Of a DNA stretch of 64,000 bases, positions 33,524-42,384 are shown in pieces. Source of the stretch: CAWCHZ01 sp963795555 (GTDB lineage: Bacteria; Actinomycetota; Thermoleophilia; Solirubrobacterales; Solirubrobacteraceae). Within the stretch, counting starts at the first letter, position 1, and each line of letters starts with the position of its first letter. Below the pieces are notes generated by a model. That model worked only from the letters and a program-made list of their open reading frames with translations. It had not been told where the DNA came from and did no database searches. The stretch is taken from the NCBI GenBank assembly GCA_963795555.1, contig CAWCHZ010000002.1, forward strand, positions 930,001 through 994,000, read 5' to 3'. The position numbers were made by a program, and so were the translations under genes.

Positions 33524-34078
33524 ATGGGCAGTCGTCGAGGTTCAATGGCGCTGGCATCGGAGCAGGATCGGGCGCTGGCCGCAGGCCAGCGCCGTCGCGG
33601 GGCAGGCGCGGACGCCGAGTCCCAAGGCGCGGACGCCGAGCGTCCGCTGGGCTCCTACGCCGTGCTGGGCGCGACGTTCTCAGGCGCCTTCGGCGCATTC
33701 CTCATCGGCGCACGCGATCGGCTGCCGGAGCGCTTCGCAGCCGGCGACCTGGCGCTGGCGGCAATCGCCACGCACAAGCTCAGCCGACTGCTCGCGCGCG
33801 ACCGGGTGACGCGTCCGCTGCGCGCTCCATTCACCGAGGTGCAGCGGGAGGACCCGCCGCTGGAGCTCAGCGAGCGCCCGCGCGGCAGGGGTCTCCGGCG
33901 CGCCCTTGGCGAGCTGGTCTCCTGCCCGTACTGCCTGGATCAGTGGATCGGCGGCATGTTCATCGGCGGCCTGGTGCTGGCTCCACGCCAGACGCGCGCG
34001 ATCGCGAGCCTGTTCGTCGTGGCGACGGGGTCGGACCTGCTCCAGCATCTTCACCGCTGGGCGCGGTCGGTGGGCTGA
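33524..34078 (+). CDS. DUF1360 membrane protein
   Basis: A 184-residue protein with a disordered N-terminus (GADAESQGADAERP, another short internal repeat). Then comes DUF1360: LALAAIATHKLSRLLARDRV, TRPLRAPFTE and the conserved ELVSCPYCLDQWIGGMFIGG with a CPYC pair, then a C-terminal hydrophobic span (TRAIASLFVVATGSDLLQHL). ATG at 33524 used; TTG at 33509 is open. The family is found in spore-formers and actinobacteria, with no settled function. Confidence 0.8.
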   Translation: MGSRRGSMALASEQDRALAAGQRRRGAGADAESQGADAERPLGSYAVLGATFSGAFGAFLIGARDRLPERFAAGDLALAAIATHKLSRLLARDRVTRPLRAPFTEVQREDPPLELSERPRGRGLRRALGELVSCPYCLDQWIGGMFIGGLVLAPRQTRAIASLFVVATGSDLLQHLHRWARSVG

Positions 34079-34115
34079 CAGCGCACGCCGGCTTGGCGCA
34101 AGCGCCCGCGCGGCG

Positions 34116-34218
34116 ACCCGGACGGGCTGGAACGCGCCGACGCCCAGCGGCAAGCCCAGGCCCGGTGATACCCGGACGACCTAGAACGCGCCGACGCCCA
34201 GCGGCGAGCCCAGCCCGG
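34116..34218 (-). repeat. 54-bp-period duplication covering the stop codon of the S53 peptidase gene
   Basis: Two about 50-bp copies (34116-34165 and 34170-34218) with roughly six mismatches, period 54 bp. The copy inside the gene carries the TAG stop (34181-34183); at the same position the downstream copy has CAG, so a coding duplication appears to have been truncated by a nonsense change. Confidence 0.85.
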
Positions 34219-35452
34219 TCGGGCCGTCCCAGCCGCTGCGGGCGTCGCAGACCTGCGTCCCGCACGAGCCGTTGCTGCCCGTGGTGACGTCGTTGAGCGT
34301 CGACGAGCTGTCATGCGAGTACGGGTAGCCATAGCCCATCGTCGTGCCCGCGCCAACGTTGCCGGCGAGCGCGTAGACCCCACCGACGATCTGGGCGCTG
34401 ACGCTGGTGCCACCAAAGACGAGCCAGCCGCGATACCCGGCGTAGCTGTAGCTGTCATAGACCGCCACGCCGGTGTTCGGGTCGGCGTCGGCCGAGACGT
34501 CAGCGTAGGCGCGGTTCCCGCAGCCCGTCGTCGCGCTCGACTGCCACGGCGGGCGACCGATGTAGGGCGAGCAGTAGCTGCCGGCCCCGGACCACGCCGA
34601 CTCGCTGAGCGGCGAGGTGCTGCTGAGCGTCGTGCCGCCGACGGCGGTCACGTAGCGCGAGGCGGCGGGGTAGTCGGGCCCGTAGCCGCTGTCGCCCGTC
34701 GAAGCGGTGATCGCGACGGGCGCCTTGGCGAACGTCGACTCGTAGCTGGTCTCGCCCGAGAACTCGCTGCCGCCCCAGCTGTTGGTCACCACGCGCCCGT
34801 GCGCGGCGGCGTAGCGCTCAGCCGTGAGCAGGCTGGAGAAGCTGTTCGACGACGCCTCGACGAGCAGGATGTTGCAGTGCGGGCAGATCGCAGAGGCCAT
34901 GTCGACGTCGAGCGCGATCTCCTGCGACCAGCTGGCATTGCTCCTGGGATAGCTCGTGCCGCCCGACTGGTTGACCTTGGTGAAGCAGGGGCTGCCGGCG
35001 TTGCAGTTGATCGGCGGGAGGCCGTACTGGGCACGATAGGTGGCGAGGTCGGAGGCGATGTAGGGATCGTTGTAGGCATCGACGATCGCGATCGTCTCGC
35101 CGGCTCCGCCACCCGCTGCCGCCGTCAGCCCGTAGGCGGTCAGCAGATCGCTCGGGCCGTAGCCTGCCGGGGCCGGCGTCACCTGCGGGTTGCCCTTGGA
35201 GTCCGTCACGAGCTGGGCGTCACAGCGTGCCGATCCGACCGCGACAGCCCCGCAGACGGCGTGGTGATAGCGCCCGGAGTGGCCCGGGCCGGGATGAGCC
35301 TCGGCGCTCGCGCTGAGCGCAAGCACGGCCAGCGCCGCAAGCGAGGCGCTGCCGAATGCCCGCAGGCGCCGTGACCGTGCAAGGCCGGCTCGCCGTGGCC
35401 CGGCGACGCCGGCATCCTGTAGTTCGTCGGCGCTCCCGTCGGATGTGCGCAT
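34181..35452 (-). CDS. Secreted S53 (sedolisin) family serine peptidase
   Basis: A 423-residue exported protease. The signal region is LRAFGSASLAALAVLALSAS then AEAHPG. The catalytic set follows sedolisin order: SQEIALDVDMAS (Glu and Asp four apart), VTNSWGGSE, the oxyanion Asp in ASTGDSGYGPDYPAAS, and the nucleophile in FGGTSVSAQIVGG. There is no long pro-domain of the kumamolisin sort, so it is a short, possibly non-autoprocessing form. ATG at 35452 chosen; ATGs at 35488 and 35485 are alternatives. It acts outside the cell, likely at low pH as for the family. Confidence 0.87.
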   Translation of the reverse strand: MRTSDGSADELQDAGVAGPRRAGLARSRRLRAFGSASLAALAVLALSASAEAHPGPGHSGRYHHAVCGAVAVGSARCDAQLVTDSKGNPQVTPAPAGYGPSDLLTAYGLTAAAGGGAGETIAIVDAYNDPYIASDLATYRAQYGLPPINCNAGSPCFTKVNQSGGTSYPRSNASWSQEIALDVDMASAICPHCNILLVEASSNSFSSLLTAERYAAAHGRVVTNSWGGSEFSGETSYESTFAKAPVAITASTGDSGYGPDYPAASRYVTAVGGTTLSSTSPLSESAWSGAGSYCSPYIGRPPWQSSATTGCGNRAYADVSADADPNTGVAVYDSYSYAGYRGWLVFGGTSVSAQIVGGVYALAGNVGAGTTMGYGYPYSHDSSSTLNDVTTGSNGSCGTQVCDARSGWDGPTGLGSPLGVGAF

Positions 35453-35672
35453 CGCAGCCTGCCTCAGTCCGTTGATGGCACGCATCATCTGACGCCGGAT
35501 GCGCGCGCGCATCGTATTCGCGTGTCGCGCTCGGCGCAAGCGTGCCACCGGGTGCGCAAGAGCTGCTGCAGCGGCGTGGCGCTGCCAGAATGGTTGGCCA
35601 GCCCCGGCGGACCCAGCAGCAAGCCGACCGCGGGCGACCGATGATTTCCCGCGTCCCGCGCCGTCCCAGCAG

Positions 35673-35727
35673 CATGACCTTCGAGACCACGCTCCCCCGA
35701 CCATGACCTTCGAGACCACGCTCCCCC
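35673..35727 (+). repeat. 26-bp duplication of the ABC ATPase start region
   Basis: catgaccttcgagaccacgc and six more bases occur at 35673-35698 and 35702-35727 (period 29 bp). The second copy holds the true start codon. Confidence 0.95.
35674..35706 (+). CDS. Ten-residue leader mini-ORF made by the start duplication
   Basis: The upstream repeat copy reads MTFETTLPRP then TGA; this stop (35704-35706) overlaps the ATG of the ABC ATPase (35703-35705) as ATGA. The mini-ORF therefore repeats the first eight residues of the ATPase and could couple its translation. Whether it is translated is unknown. Confidence 0.4.
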   Translation: MTFETTLPRP

Positions 35728-36815
35728 AGCCCCCGGCAAGCCCCAGCAGCGAAGCCGCTGACCTGCCCGACGCCGCGATCGCCGCGCGGTCGCTGCGGCG
35801 CACCTTCAAGGGTGGCATCGAGGCGGTCCGCGACATCGACCTTACCGTCACCTCCGGCGAGGTGTTCGGCTTCCTGGGTCCCAACGGCGCCGGCAAGACC
35901 ACGACCGTGCGGATGCTTTGCACGCTGCTGCCCCCAACCGCCGGCAGCGCGACCGTCGCCGGCCTCGACGTCATCGCCGACGCGGCGGCGGTGCGGCGCC
36001 GGATCGGGGTGGCCCTGCAGGAGATCGGGCTCGATCCGGTCCAGACCGGCCGTGAGCTGCTGGAGCTGCAGTGCGGGCTCTACGGGATCGCCGGCCGGCG
36101 AGCGCGCGAGCGCACGCGCGAGCTGCTCGAGCTCGTGGGGCTGACCGAGGCCGCCGATCGGCGCACGAAGACCTACTCGGGCGGGATGAAGCGCCGCCTG
36201 GACCTCGCCAGCGCGCTCGTGCACGGCCCCCACGTGCTCTTCCTCGATGAGCCCACCACCGGCCTCGATCCCGCGTCGCGGCTGACGATCTGGGATGAGG
36301 TGCGACGCATCAACGCCAGCGGCTCGACCGTCTTCTTGACGACGCAGTACCTCGAGGAGGCCGACAAGCTCTGCGATCGCCTGGCGATCATCGACGACGG
36401 CCGCATCGTTGCCGAGGGCACGCCCGAGCAGCTCAAGGCCGAGATGGGCCACGACGTCGTCTCGGTGTCGCTCGACGGCGGTGACGTCGTCGCGGTGGAG
36501 GCGGCGCTGGGCGGGCTGCCGGGTCTGGAGCGGGCCGTCAGCGAGCCCGCCGGGCTGGTGCTCTACGTCGAGGACGGGGCGAGCTCGATCGCCGAGATCG
36601 TCCGTCGGCTCGATCGTGAGAGCATCGAGGTTGGTGCGATCAGCGTCGCCCGGCCGACGCTCGACGACGTCTTCCTGAAGGCGACCGGGCGCCGGCTGGA
36701 GGGCGATCGCGACGACGGGGCGCAGGCGGACGAGCCGTCGGAGAGCGCGCCGCGGAAAGGCCGGCGGCGGCGACGTGGGCAACGCGGCGATCGTCAAGAG
36801 GAGACGCAGCGATGA
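35703..36815 (+). CDS. ABC-2 transporter ATP-binding protein (DrrA-like)
   Basis: A 370-residue ATPase. Walker A GFLGPNGAGKTTTVRMLCTL, Q-loop VALQEIGLDP, signature KTYSGGMKRRLDLA, Walker B HVLFLDEPTTGLDPASRLTI and switch VFLTTQYLEEADKLCDRLAI match the DrrA daunorubicin-resistance family. The C-terminal regulatory domain ends LDDVFLKATGRRLEG, the DrrA-type LDDVFL motif. The last 40 residues are charged and variable. Its stop overlaps the permease ATG. The pair likely exports a hydrophobic compound or lipid. Confidence 0.92.
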   Translation: MTFETTLPQPPASPSSEAADLPDAAIAARSLRRTFKGGIEAVRDIDLTVTSGEVFGFLGPNGAGKTTTVRMLCTLLPPTAGSATVAGLDVIADAAAVRRRIGVALQEIGLDPVQTGRELLELQCGLYGIAGRRARERTRELLELVGLTEAADRRTKTYSGGMKRRLDLASALVHGPHVLFLDEPTTGLDPASRLTIWDEVRRINASGSTVFLTTQYLEEADKLCDRLAIIDDGRIVAEGTPEQLKAEMGHDVVSVSLDGGDVVAVEAALGGLPGLERAVSEPAGLVLYVEDGASSIAEIVRRLDRESIEVGAISVARPTLDDVFLKATGRRLEGDRDDGAQADEPSESAPRKGRRRRRGQRGDRQEETQR

Positions 36816-37567
36816 CCGAGGTGCTGCTGCTGGGCCGCCGCGCGGTGCGCGAGATCGTCCGCTACCCGGAGGCCACGATCCCGACGCTGTTCATCCCGCT
36901 CTTCTTCCTGGTCGTCAACATCGGGCAGGTCTCGAAGACCTTCCCGAGCACGACGCCGTTCCTCAAGGGTCAGGGCTACGTCGCCTTCCAGCTGCCCGTC
37001 TCGCTGATGTTCGCGGTCGCCACCGCGACCTCCGGGCTGGCGCTCGTGACCGAGATCGACCTCGGCTACTTCGACAAGCTGCTGGTCTCGCCGATCCGGC
37101 GCTCGTCGCTGATCTTCGGTCGCCTGACGGCCGACCTGGTCCGTGGCATGGCAGCCTCCGCGCTGGTCCTGCTGGTGGGTATCGCGCTGGGCGCCCGGGT
37201 GCAGAGCGGCGTGCTGGGAGCTCTGCTCATCGTGCTCTTGTCGGCGTTGTTCGGCGTGGCCTACGCAGGCTTCGGGATCCTCGTCGCTCTGCGCACGCGC
37301 AACGTCCAGGCGACGCAGTCGAGCTTCTTGCTGTTCTTCCCCCTGCTGTTCCTGACACCGAACTTCGTGCCCTTCGACCGGCTCTCCCCGGCGATGGAGA
37401 CGCTCGCGCGGATCAACCCCGTCAGCTACGTGATCGTTGGGCTGCGCTCGCTGGTGATCGACGGCTGGGACGCCGGCAAGATCGGCGCGTGCTTGCTGGT
37501 GATCGTCGCACTCGGCGTGGTGCTGACGTTCCTGAGCCTGCGCACGATCGCCGGCTACGACCGCTGA
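36812..37567 (+). CDS. ABC-2 transporter permease (DrrB-like)
   Basis: A 251-residue membrane protein with six spans. It has IPTLFIPLFFLVVNIGQVSK, the loop EIDLGYFDKLLVSPIRRSSL (the conserved FDKLLxSPIxR coupling region of DrrB-type permeases), LLFFPLLFLTPNFVPF and NPVSYVIVGLRSLVIDGWD. ATGA overlap with the ATPase gives one export system. There is no regulator next to it. Confidence 0.92.
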   Translation: MTEVLLLGRRAVREIVRYPEATIPTLFIPLFFLVVNIGQVSKTFPSTTPFLKGQGYVAFQLPVSLMFAVATATSGLALVTEIDLGYFDKLLVSPIRRSSLIFGRLTADLVRGMAASALVLLVGIALGARVQSGVLGALLIVLLSALFGVAYAGFGILVALRTRNVQATQSSFLLFFPLLFLTPNFVPFDRLSPAMETLARINPVSYVIVGLRSLVIDGWDAGKIGACLLVIVALGVVLTFLSLRTIAGYDR

Positions 37568-37647
37568 GCGGCCCGGCGGGGGAGCTCCCCTCGCGCTCGT
37601 AGAACGCGTCGACTCGGGCGATCTGGGGTGCTCGCCCCATCGCCGGA

Positions 37648-39699
37648 TCAAATCACCCGCTCGTTGCCGCCGTCGATCGGGATCTGGGCGCCCGTGACGG
37701 CGCGAAAGGAATCCGAGAGCAGATCGATCGCGACCGCCGCCACATCGGCGCTGCGGATCTCGACACCGAGCAGGTTGCGCCGCCGGTAGGCCTCGGGCGT
37801 GACCCCGTAGCGAGCGGCGCGCTCGGCGATCAGCTCCGGACTCCATAGGCCCGTGTCGAAGACGGCATCCGGGTGGACGACGTTGACGCGAACTCCGTCC
37901 GAAGCCCACTCCAGGGCGGCCACGCGCGCCAGCTGGGTGAGCGCGGCCTTGGATGCCGAGTAGGCGCTCAGCCCCGGCCCGGGCGCCGCGACGTTCTTGG
38001 AGCCGATCAGCACAACGCGCCCACCGCGCGGCGCGAGCGCCAGCAGCGGATGGACCAGGCCGAGCAGCGCGGCGACGGCGTCGACGTTGACGCCCAGGAC
38101 CGCCCGCCACGTCGCGCTGTCGTGCTCGGCGAGCGGCGCGCTCGGGCCGAAGACGCCGGCGGCGACGGCGACCACGTCCACCCCGCCGAAGCGCCGCACG
38201 CCCTCGCTCAGCGCGTTGGTGAGCTGCTGGGCGTCGGTCACGTCGACCTCCACCCCGACGTAGTCGGCGCCATCGTGCAGCGCGCTCACCTCGGGGCTGA
38301 CGTCGAGGCCGATCACCGCCGCCCCGCGCGCCAGCAGCTCCCGCGCGATCGCCCGGCCAATGCCTGACGCCGCTCCGGTCACCAGCGCGACATCGCCGGC
38401 GAACGGCGCTGGCGCCCCCGCGCGAGCCAGCTTGGCCTGCTCGAGCTCCCAGTACTCCATGTCGAATGCGTCCCGCTCGCCGATCGGGCAGTAGGCATCG
38501 AGCTGCTCGGCCTGCTCGATCACCTCCATCGTGTGCTCATAGAGGTCCTGGACGATCGCCGCATCGCCTGCGCGCCGACCGACGGCGATGACGCCGAGCT
38601 CGCGGTGGAGGATGACGCGCGGAGCGGGGTCGAGCATCGTCACCGGCGTGCGGGCGTGCGGCGCGCGGCGCGCGAAGTACTCCCTGTAGTCGGCCGCGTA
38701 GCGCTCGACGTCGCCTCCCAGCAACGGCACTCGCTTGGTGCGGATGATGTGGTCGGGCGTGATCGGGCCGCGCGTGGCGACCGAGCTCAGGTCCGGCCGA
38801 TCGAGGAACGCTCGCGCCAGCGCGTCGTTGCGGCAGCAGAGGATCATCGGCGCGCCGGCGACGCGAGAGACCTCGGCGCGCAGGCGCGCCAGCGCCAGCA
38901 TGTCGGGCTGGACCCGCTCGTCGGACTGGATCTGCCCGTCCGGACCGACGTGCTGGTCGGCACCGACCGACATCCCAAGGGCACGCGTCTCGTGCGCAGC
39001 TCGATCGCCGCCAGCCCGTCGCGATCCGCCGCTCGCAGCGAGATGGCGCTCGCAGGCATCCACCGCGGCGACATGGCGCTCATAGGCCTCGCGGGCGCTC
39101 GCGCCGAAGGTGAACAGGCCGTGCCTGATCAGCACCATCGCCTCGCTGCCCGGGCCGGACTGGCGCTCGAGCTCCTCGACGCAGCGCCGGGCGAGATCGA
39201 AGCCGGGCATCACGTAGGACACGAGGATCGCGCGGTCTTCGAAGACCTCCCGCAGGTGGCGCTCGGGCTCCCGCGTGTCGGTCACCGCCAACACCGCATC
39301 GGCGTGGCTGTGCAGCACGAACTCGGCGGGGATCGCCGCGTGCAGCAGAGCCTCCACCGATGGCGCCGGCGCCGCCGGGTCCAGCCGCGCGGCCAGCAGC
39401 TCGCGGGCCATCTCGCGGTCGGTCATGCGCGGCAGCCGTGCCAGCTCGAGCAGCCGCTCCATGCGCAGCGCGGTGAACCCAGCGCTGTCGATCGTGGCGA
39501 GATCGGCGCCGCTGCCCTTCACATGGAGCGTGGCGACCAGCGCGCCGGTGATGTCGCGCACGGTCGCCTTGACCGACGTGTTGCCGCCCCCGTGCAGGAC
39601 GAGCCGCGCATCTGCTCCGAGCAGCCGGGATGCGTACACGCAGCTCTCGAGCGCACCCGCCAGCCTCGCCGCATGCGCGGTATCCCAGCCGCTACGCAA
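37648..39699 (-). CDS. Bifunctional class II aldolase / short-chain dehydrogenase (RhaD-SDR type)
   Basis: A 683-residue fusion. The N-terminal half is a class II aldolase/adducin domain: LVLHGGGNTSVKATVRDI near 32-49 and the zinc-site His pair FVLHSHADAV, with IRHGLFTFG later. From about 435 comes an SDR: VALVTGAASGIGRAIARELL (NAD site) and YSASKAALTQLARV with the catalytic Tyr-Lys. This architecture is typical of rhamnulose-phosphate aldolase/lactaldehyde or sugar-alcohol dehydrogenases in sugar breakdown. The start is TTG at 39699. No rhamnose genes are beside it, so the sugar is uncertain. Confidence 0.88.
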   Translation of the reverse strand: MRSGWDTAHAARLAGALESCVYASRLLGADARLVLHGGGNTSVKATVRDITGALVATLHVKGSGADLATIDSAGFTALRMERLLELARLPRMTDREMARELLAARLDPAAPAPSVEALLHAAIPAEFVLHSHADAVLAVTDTREPERHLREVFEDRAILVSYVMPGFDLARRCVEELERQSGPGSEAMVLIRHGLFTFGASAREAYERHVAAVDACERHLAASGGSRRAGGDRAAHETRALGMSVGADQHVGPDGQIQSDERVQPDMLALARLRAEVSRVAGAPMILCCRNDALARAFLDRPDLSSVATRGPITPDHIIRTKRVPLLGGDVERYAADYREYFARRAPHARTPVTMLDPAPRVILHRELGVIAVGRRAGDAAIVQDLYEHTMEVIEQAEQLDAYCPIGERDAFDMEYWELEQAKLARAGAPAPFAGDVALVTGAASGIGRAIARELLARGAAVIGLDVSPEVSALHDGADYVGVEVDVTDAQQLTNALSEGVRRFGGVDVVAVAAGVFGPSAPLAEHDSATWRAVLGVNVDAVAALLGLVHPLLALAPRGGRVVLIGSKNVAAPGPGLSAYSASKAALTQLARVAALEWASDGVRVNVVHPDAVFDTGLWSPELIAERAARYGVTPEAYRRRNLLGVEIRSADVAAVAIDLLSDSFRAVTGAQIPIDGGNERVI

Positions 39700-39837
39700 C
39701 GCCAGCCCCCTGTCGACAACGCACCGCAGCAGCCCCCTCGACGTCGCCCAATGCCTCGGGCCAATGTTAGGCGGCGATCGGTTGTGCCGACAGTGGCTCA
39801 GCGCGGGCGCTGCACCGATCTCGGCGGCCGGGCTCGA

Positions 39838-40371
39838 TCACCGCTCAAAGGCCCCCGGCTGCACGACCGAGCGCCCGCCCGCCTCGTGACCGGCCTCCAG
39901 ATCGCCGATCTGCTGGAAGCCCAGCCAGTCGCGCGCTCCCGCGTGCTGGGCGGCGATCGGCTCGAGCAAAAAGCCAGCGTGGTCGCCGAGCTCCAACCGC
40001 GCATCGATGCGCCCCACCGCCCAGCTGGCACAATCGTCGAGGATCGGCGCGTCGCCGGGCCCGGCATGCCAGGCGCAGCGGGCGAACTTGTCGATCTCAT
40101 CGCCCGTCTGCGCGCCGAACAGCTCGGCCAGCGCGCGATTGCCCGGCTCGAGGAAGTGCACCGCCAGGATGCTTGCCGCCTCCCCGATCACGCGGTATGT
40201 CCGGTTCTGCCGCGAGATGCAGACCAGCAGCCGAACCGGCTCGATGCTGGTCTGGGTCCAGAACCCAACGAGACAGCCAGCGCGTGCGTCGCCCGCTGCC
40301 CCGGTCACGATCAGCATCGGGTAGTCCAGCTGGCCCAGCAGCTTCGAAAGCGTGCTCTGCGCGGACGCCAC
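39838..40371 (-). CDS. Flavin reductase domain protein
   Basis: A 177-residue single-domain flavin-reductase-like protein. It has YPMLIVTGAAGDARAGCLVG, FWTQTSIEPVRLLVCISRQN (FMN-binding strands) and a late QHAGARDWLGFQQIGDL. GTG start at 40371. Such proteins reduce FMN/FAD with NAD(P)H or bind flavin for a partner oxygenase. No oxygenase is adjacent; the flavin monooxygenases at 15.4, 28.9 and 50.7 kb are possible but distant partners. Confidence 0.78.
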   Translation of the reverse strand: MASAQSTLSKLLGQLDYPMLIVTGAAGDARAGCLVGFWTQTSIEPVRLLVCISRQNRTYRVIGEAASILAVHFLEPGNRALAELFGAQTGDEIDKFARCAWHAGPGDAPILDDCASWAVGRIDARLELGDHAGFLLEPIAAQHAGARDWLGFQQIGDLEAGHEAGGRSVVQPGAFER

Positions 40372-40499
40372 GGGCGACCACGTACCCGCGGGGCTCGCCG
40401 GCTAAGCGGCGCAAAGCCTCGCCGAGGGCTTTGGCCTCACGGTCGAGCAGGCCCTTGCCTGAGCCCGAGCAGGCCCTGCCGCTTCAATCGATACGGCTG

Positions 40500-41192
40500 A
40501 TGTTGCGCGTTCTGATCTGGAACCTCTACCACGGCCGCGCGCTGCCGCCCGCCGGGCGTCCGCTGGCCGATCGCTTCCTCGAGCGGCTGGGCGCCTGGAA
40601 GTGGGACGTGGCGCTGCTGCAGGAGGTGCCACCCTGGTGGCCGCCGGCGCTGGCGCGCGCGCTCGGGGTCGAGCAGCGCACCGCGCTGACCTCGCGCAAT
40701 GCCGGCCTCTGGCTGCGCCGGCCATTGGCGGCGCGTCGGCCCGATCTGATGAAGTCCAACGGCGGCGGCTCGAACGCAATCCTCGCGCGCTTGGCGATCG
40801 CCGAGCACCACACCCTGCTGCTGCGCCGCTGGCCGGAGCGCCGCGTCGCGCAGCTGGCTCGCCTCGCCGACGGAACGTGCGTGGTCAACTACCACGCCAG
40901 CGTGCCCGATCCGCTGGCCCACGCGGAGCTGGCGCGACTGTGGCAGCACACGCTCGCCTGGGCTGGCGATGCTGCGCTGGTCCTCGGCGGCGATCTGAAC
41001 GTGCGCGCACCGATTGCTCCGCCCGGCATCGCCCACGTCGCCGCACGTGATCCAGATCACATCTTCACGCGAGGACTGAGCGCTCGCGGACCGGCCGAGC
41101 AGCTCGATCGCCGTGTCACGCTGGAGCAGATCGAGGTCGAGCTCTCAGACCACGTCCCGGTGGTGGTGAAGCTGGAGCGAGCGGACGGCTAA
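40500..41192 (+). CDS. Endonuclease/exonuclease/phosphatase family protein
   Basis: A 230-residue EEP-fold protein. Motifs: VLIWNLYHG (Asn), VALLQEVPPW (metal Glu), NYHASVPD, LVLGGDLNVRAP (GDxN) and ELSDHVPVVVKL (catalytic SDH). That is the full set of a metal-dependent phosphodiesterase. The substrate (DNA, phospholipid or sugar phosphate) is not evident. Its stop overlaps the end of the convergent DUF892-like gene by four bases. Confidence 0.85.
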   Translation: MLRVLIWNLYHGRALPPAGRPLADRFLERLGAWKWDVALLQEVPPWWPPALARALGVEQRTALTSRNAGLWLRRPLAARRPDLMKSNGGGSNAILARLAIAEHHTLLLRRWPERRVAQLARLADGTCVVNYHASVPDPLAHAELARLWQHTLAWAGDAALVLGGDLNVRAPIAPPGIAHVAARDPDHIFTRGLSARGPAEQLDRRVTLEQIEVELSDHVPVVVKLERADG

Positions 41193-41866
41193 GAGCCGCC
41201 CGACCGCGAGCCGCCCGACCGCGAGCCGCCCGACCGCGAGCCGCCCGACCGCGAGGCGCCCGACCGCGAGGCGCCCGAGCCTGCGCGGGCGCGTGATCGC
41301 GCCGCGGGCCGAGCACGCTGATCGGCCGGGATCTCGCCGCGCACCACGTCCTTGACGACCCGCACGAGCTCCGCGTCCAGGAACCTCGCCATCCGCTCCT
41401 CTTCGCGGCGAATTCCCCTCGCCAGCCTCGAGGTCTCCCGGTCGCCGACCTCATCGGCCAACGTCTCGAGGCGCGTATACAGCGCGATCTCGACATGCTC
41501 CTCGCGCAGCTCATCCTGGACGTTGCGCAGATGGGTCTCGGCCTGCTCGGTGATCGCTGCACGAATGGCGCCAACGCCGCCCTTCACCGTCGCCATCGCC
41601 TTGCCGGCCAGCTCACCGACCGGGCGCGGTACGACCGGCAGCGTCGACTCCTCGACGCTGCCTCCCAGCTCGCGGATCCGCGTCGCGACCTGTCGCTTGT
41701 GCTCGCGTGTCTCGGTCAGATGGGACTGCAGCCGCTTGCGATAGGACTCCTTCTGCGTCAGCGAGATGTGAGCGGCGAGATCCGCTTCCAACTCGGCCTC
41801 CTTGGCGTGGGCCTCGTTGAGCCACCGCACCAGTTTCGAGTCGCGCTTGTTGAGGTCATTGGCCAC
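41189..41866 (-). CDS. Helical stress-type protein (DUF892-like) with SGGSR repeat tail
   Basis: A 225-residue mostly helical protein. GTG at 41866 with AGGAGG five bases upstream decides the start over a longer frame. Residues 10-80 carry LVRWLNEAHAKEAELEADLA and THLTETREHKRQ-like helix pairs (HLTETREHKRQVATRIREL), as in YciF/DUF892 ferritin-like proteins. Residues 105-180 add LREEHVEIALYTRLETLADE. The carboxylate spacing suits a four-helix ferritin-like fold, but iron binding is inferred. The tail is five to six repeats of a SGGSR pentapeptide. Confidence 0.75.
   Translation of the reverse strand: MANDLNKRDSKLVRWLNEAHAKEAELEADLAAHISLTQKESYRKRLQSHLTETREHKRQVATRIRELGGSVEESTLPVVPRPVGELAGKAMATVKGGVGAIRAAITEQAETHLRNVQDELREEHVEIALYTRLETLADEVGDRETSRLARGIRREEERMARFLDAELVRVVKDVVRGEIPADQRARPAARSRARAGSGASRSGASRSGGSRSGGSRSGGSRSGGS
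41196..41270 (-). repeat. 15-bp tandem repeat at the 3' end of the DUF892-like gene
   Basis: Five 15-bp units (ccgcccgaccgcgag on the + strand, the last with one change), with a partial sixth, encode the Ser-Gly-Gly-Ser-Arg tail and stop just short of the stop codon. Confidence 0.95.
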
Positions 41867-41892
41867 GGCGGCCTCCTGGATCGACGGTCTGC

Positions 41893-41946
41893 GAGACGAG
41901 CACGCGTCACGAGACGAGCACACGTCACGAGACGAGCACGCGTCAG
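41893..41946. repeat. Three tandem 18-bp repeats upstream of the DUF892-like gene
   Basis: Unit gagacgagcacgcgtcac at 41893-41910, 41911-41928 and 41929-41946, with single-base changes. It lies 27 bp upstream of the GTG start, inside the probable 5' untranslated region. Confidence 0.9.
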
Positions 41947-42100
41947 CAGACACGCTGGCTTGACGCGCCTGCAATACCCCTTGGACGGCCTCCTAACCCG
42001 CCGCGCCTCGACGGCACCCTAAGCGGCGCGCCTCGACGGCGTCCAACCGCGCACCGCCGTTTGCCCGGCCGCACCCCGGGTACGTGCGATGGCAGACAGC

Positions 42101-42140
42101 GCGTCTCGCCGAGACAGCAGGCGTCTCCCCGAGACAGCAC
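42101..42140. repeat. Two tandem 20-bp palindromic repeats upstream of the 75-residue protein
   Basis: gcgtctcgccgagacagcag and gcgtctccccgagacagcac. Each holds a small inverted repeat (GTCTC...GAGAC), so the pair can form two adjacent hairpins or a paired operator 17 bp before the start codon of the next gene. Confidence 0.85.
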
Positions 42141-42156
42141 GTTCCTGTTAGGACAA

Positions 42157-42384
42157 ATGGCCGACCACCTGATTCTGCTGACCCGCGACGGCTCCAGCCG
42201 TGCGCAGGGCATCTTCGAGGAGTTCGCCGAGCGCACCGGCCTGAGACCGGAGGTCATCGACGATGGTTTGCGGTTCCCGCTGCGCGGCGAGGACCACGCC
42301 CTCAGGGTCGTCGAGACACTCGACGAGATCGACAGCGACTGGCCGCAGCACGTCGCGTTGGGTCAACCCGACGCTGCGGCCTAG
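42157..42384 (+). CDS. Small conserved acidic protein
   Basis: A 75-residue soluble protein from ATG at 42157. The pattern ADHLILLTRDGSSRAQGIFE, then EFAERTGLRPEVIDDGLRFP and ALRVVETLDEIDSDWPQHVAL, looks like a compact alpha/beta domain. I do not recognise the family. It lies between two DUF892-type stress proteins, which hints at a shared stress context. A 19-bp tandem duplication covers its stop codon. Confidence 0.6.
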   Translation: MADHLILLTRDGSSRAQGIFEEFAERTGLRPEVIDDGLRFPLRGEDHALRVVETLDEIDSDWPQHVALGQPDAAA

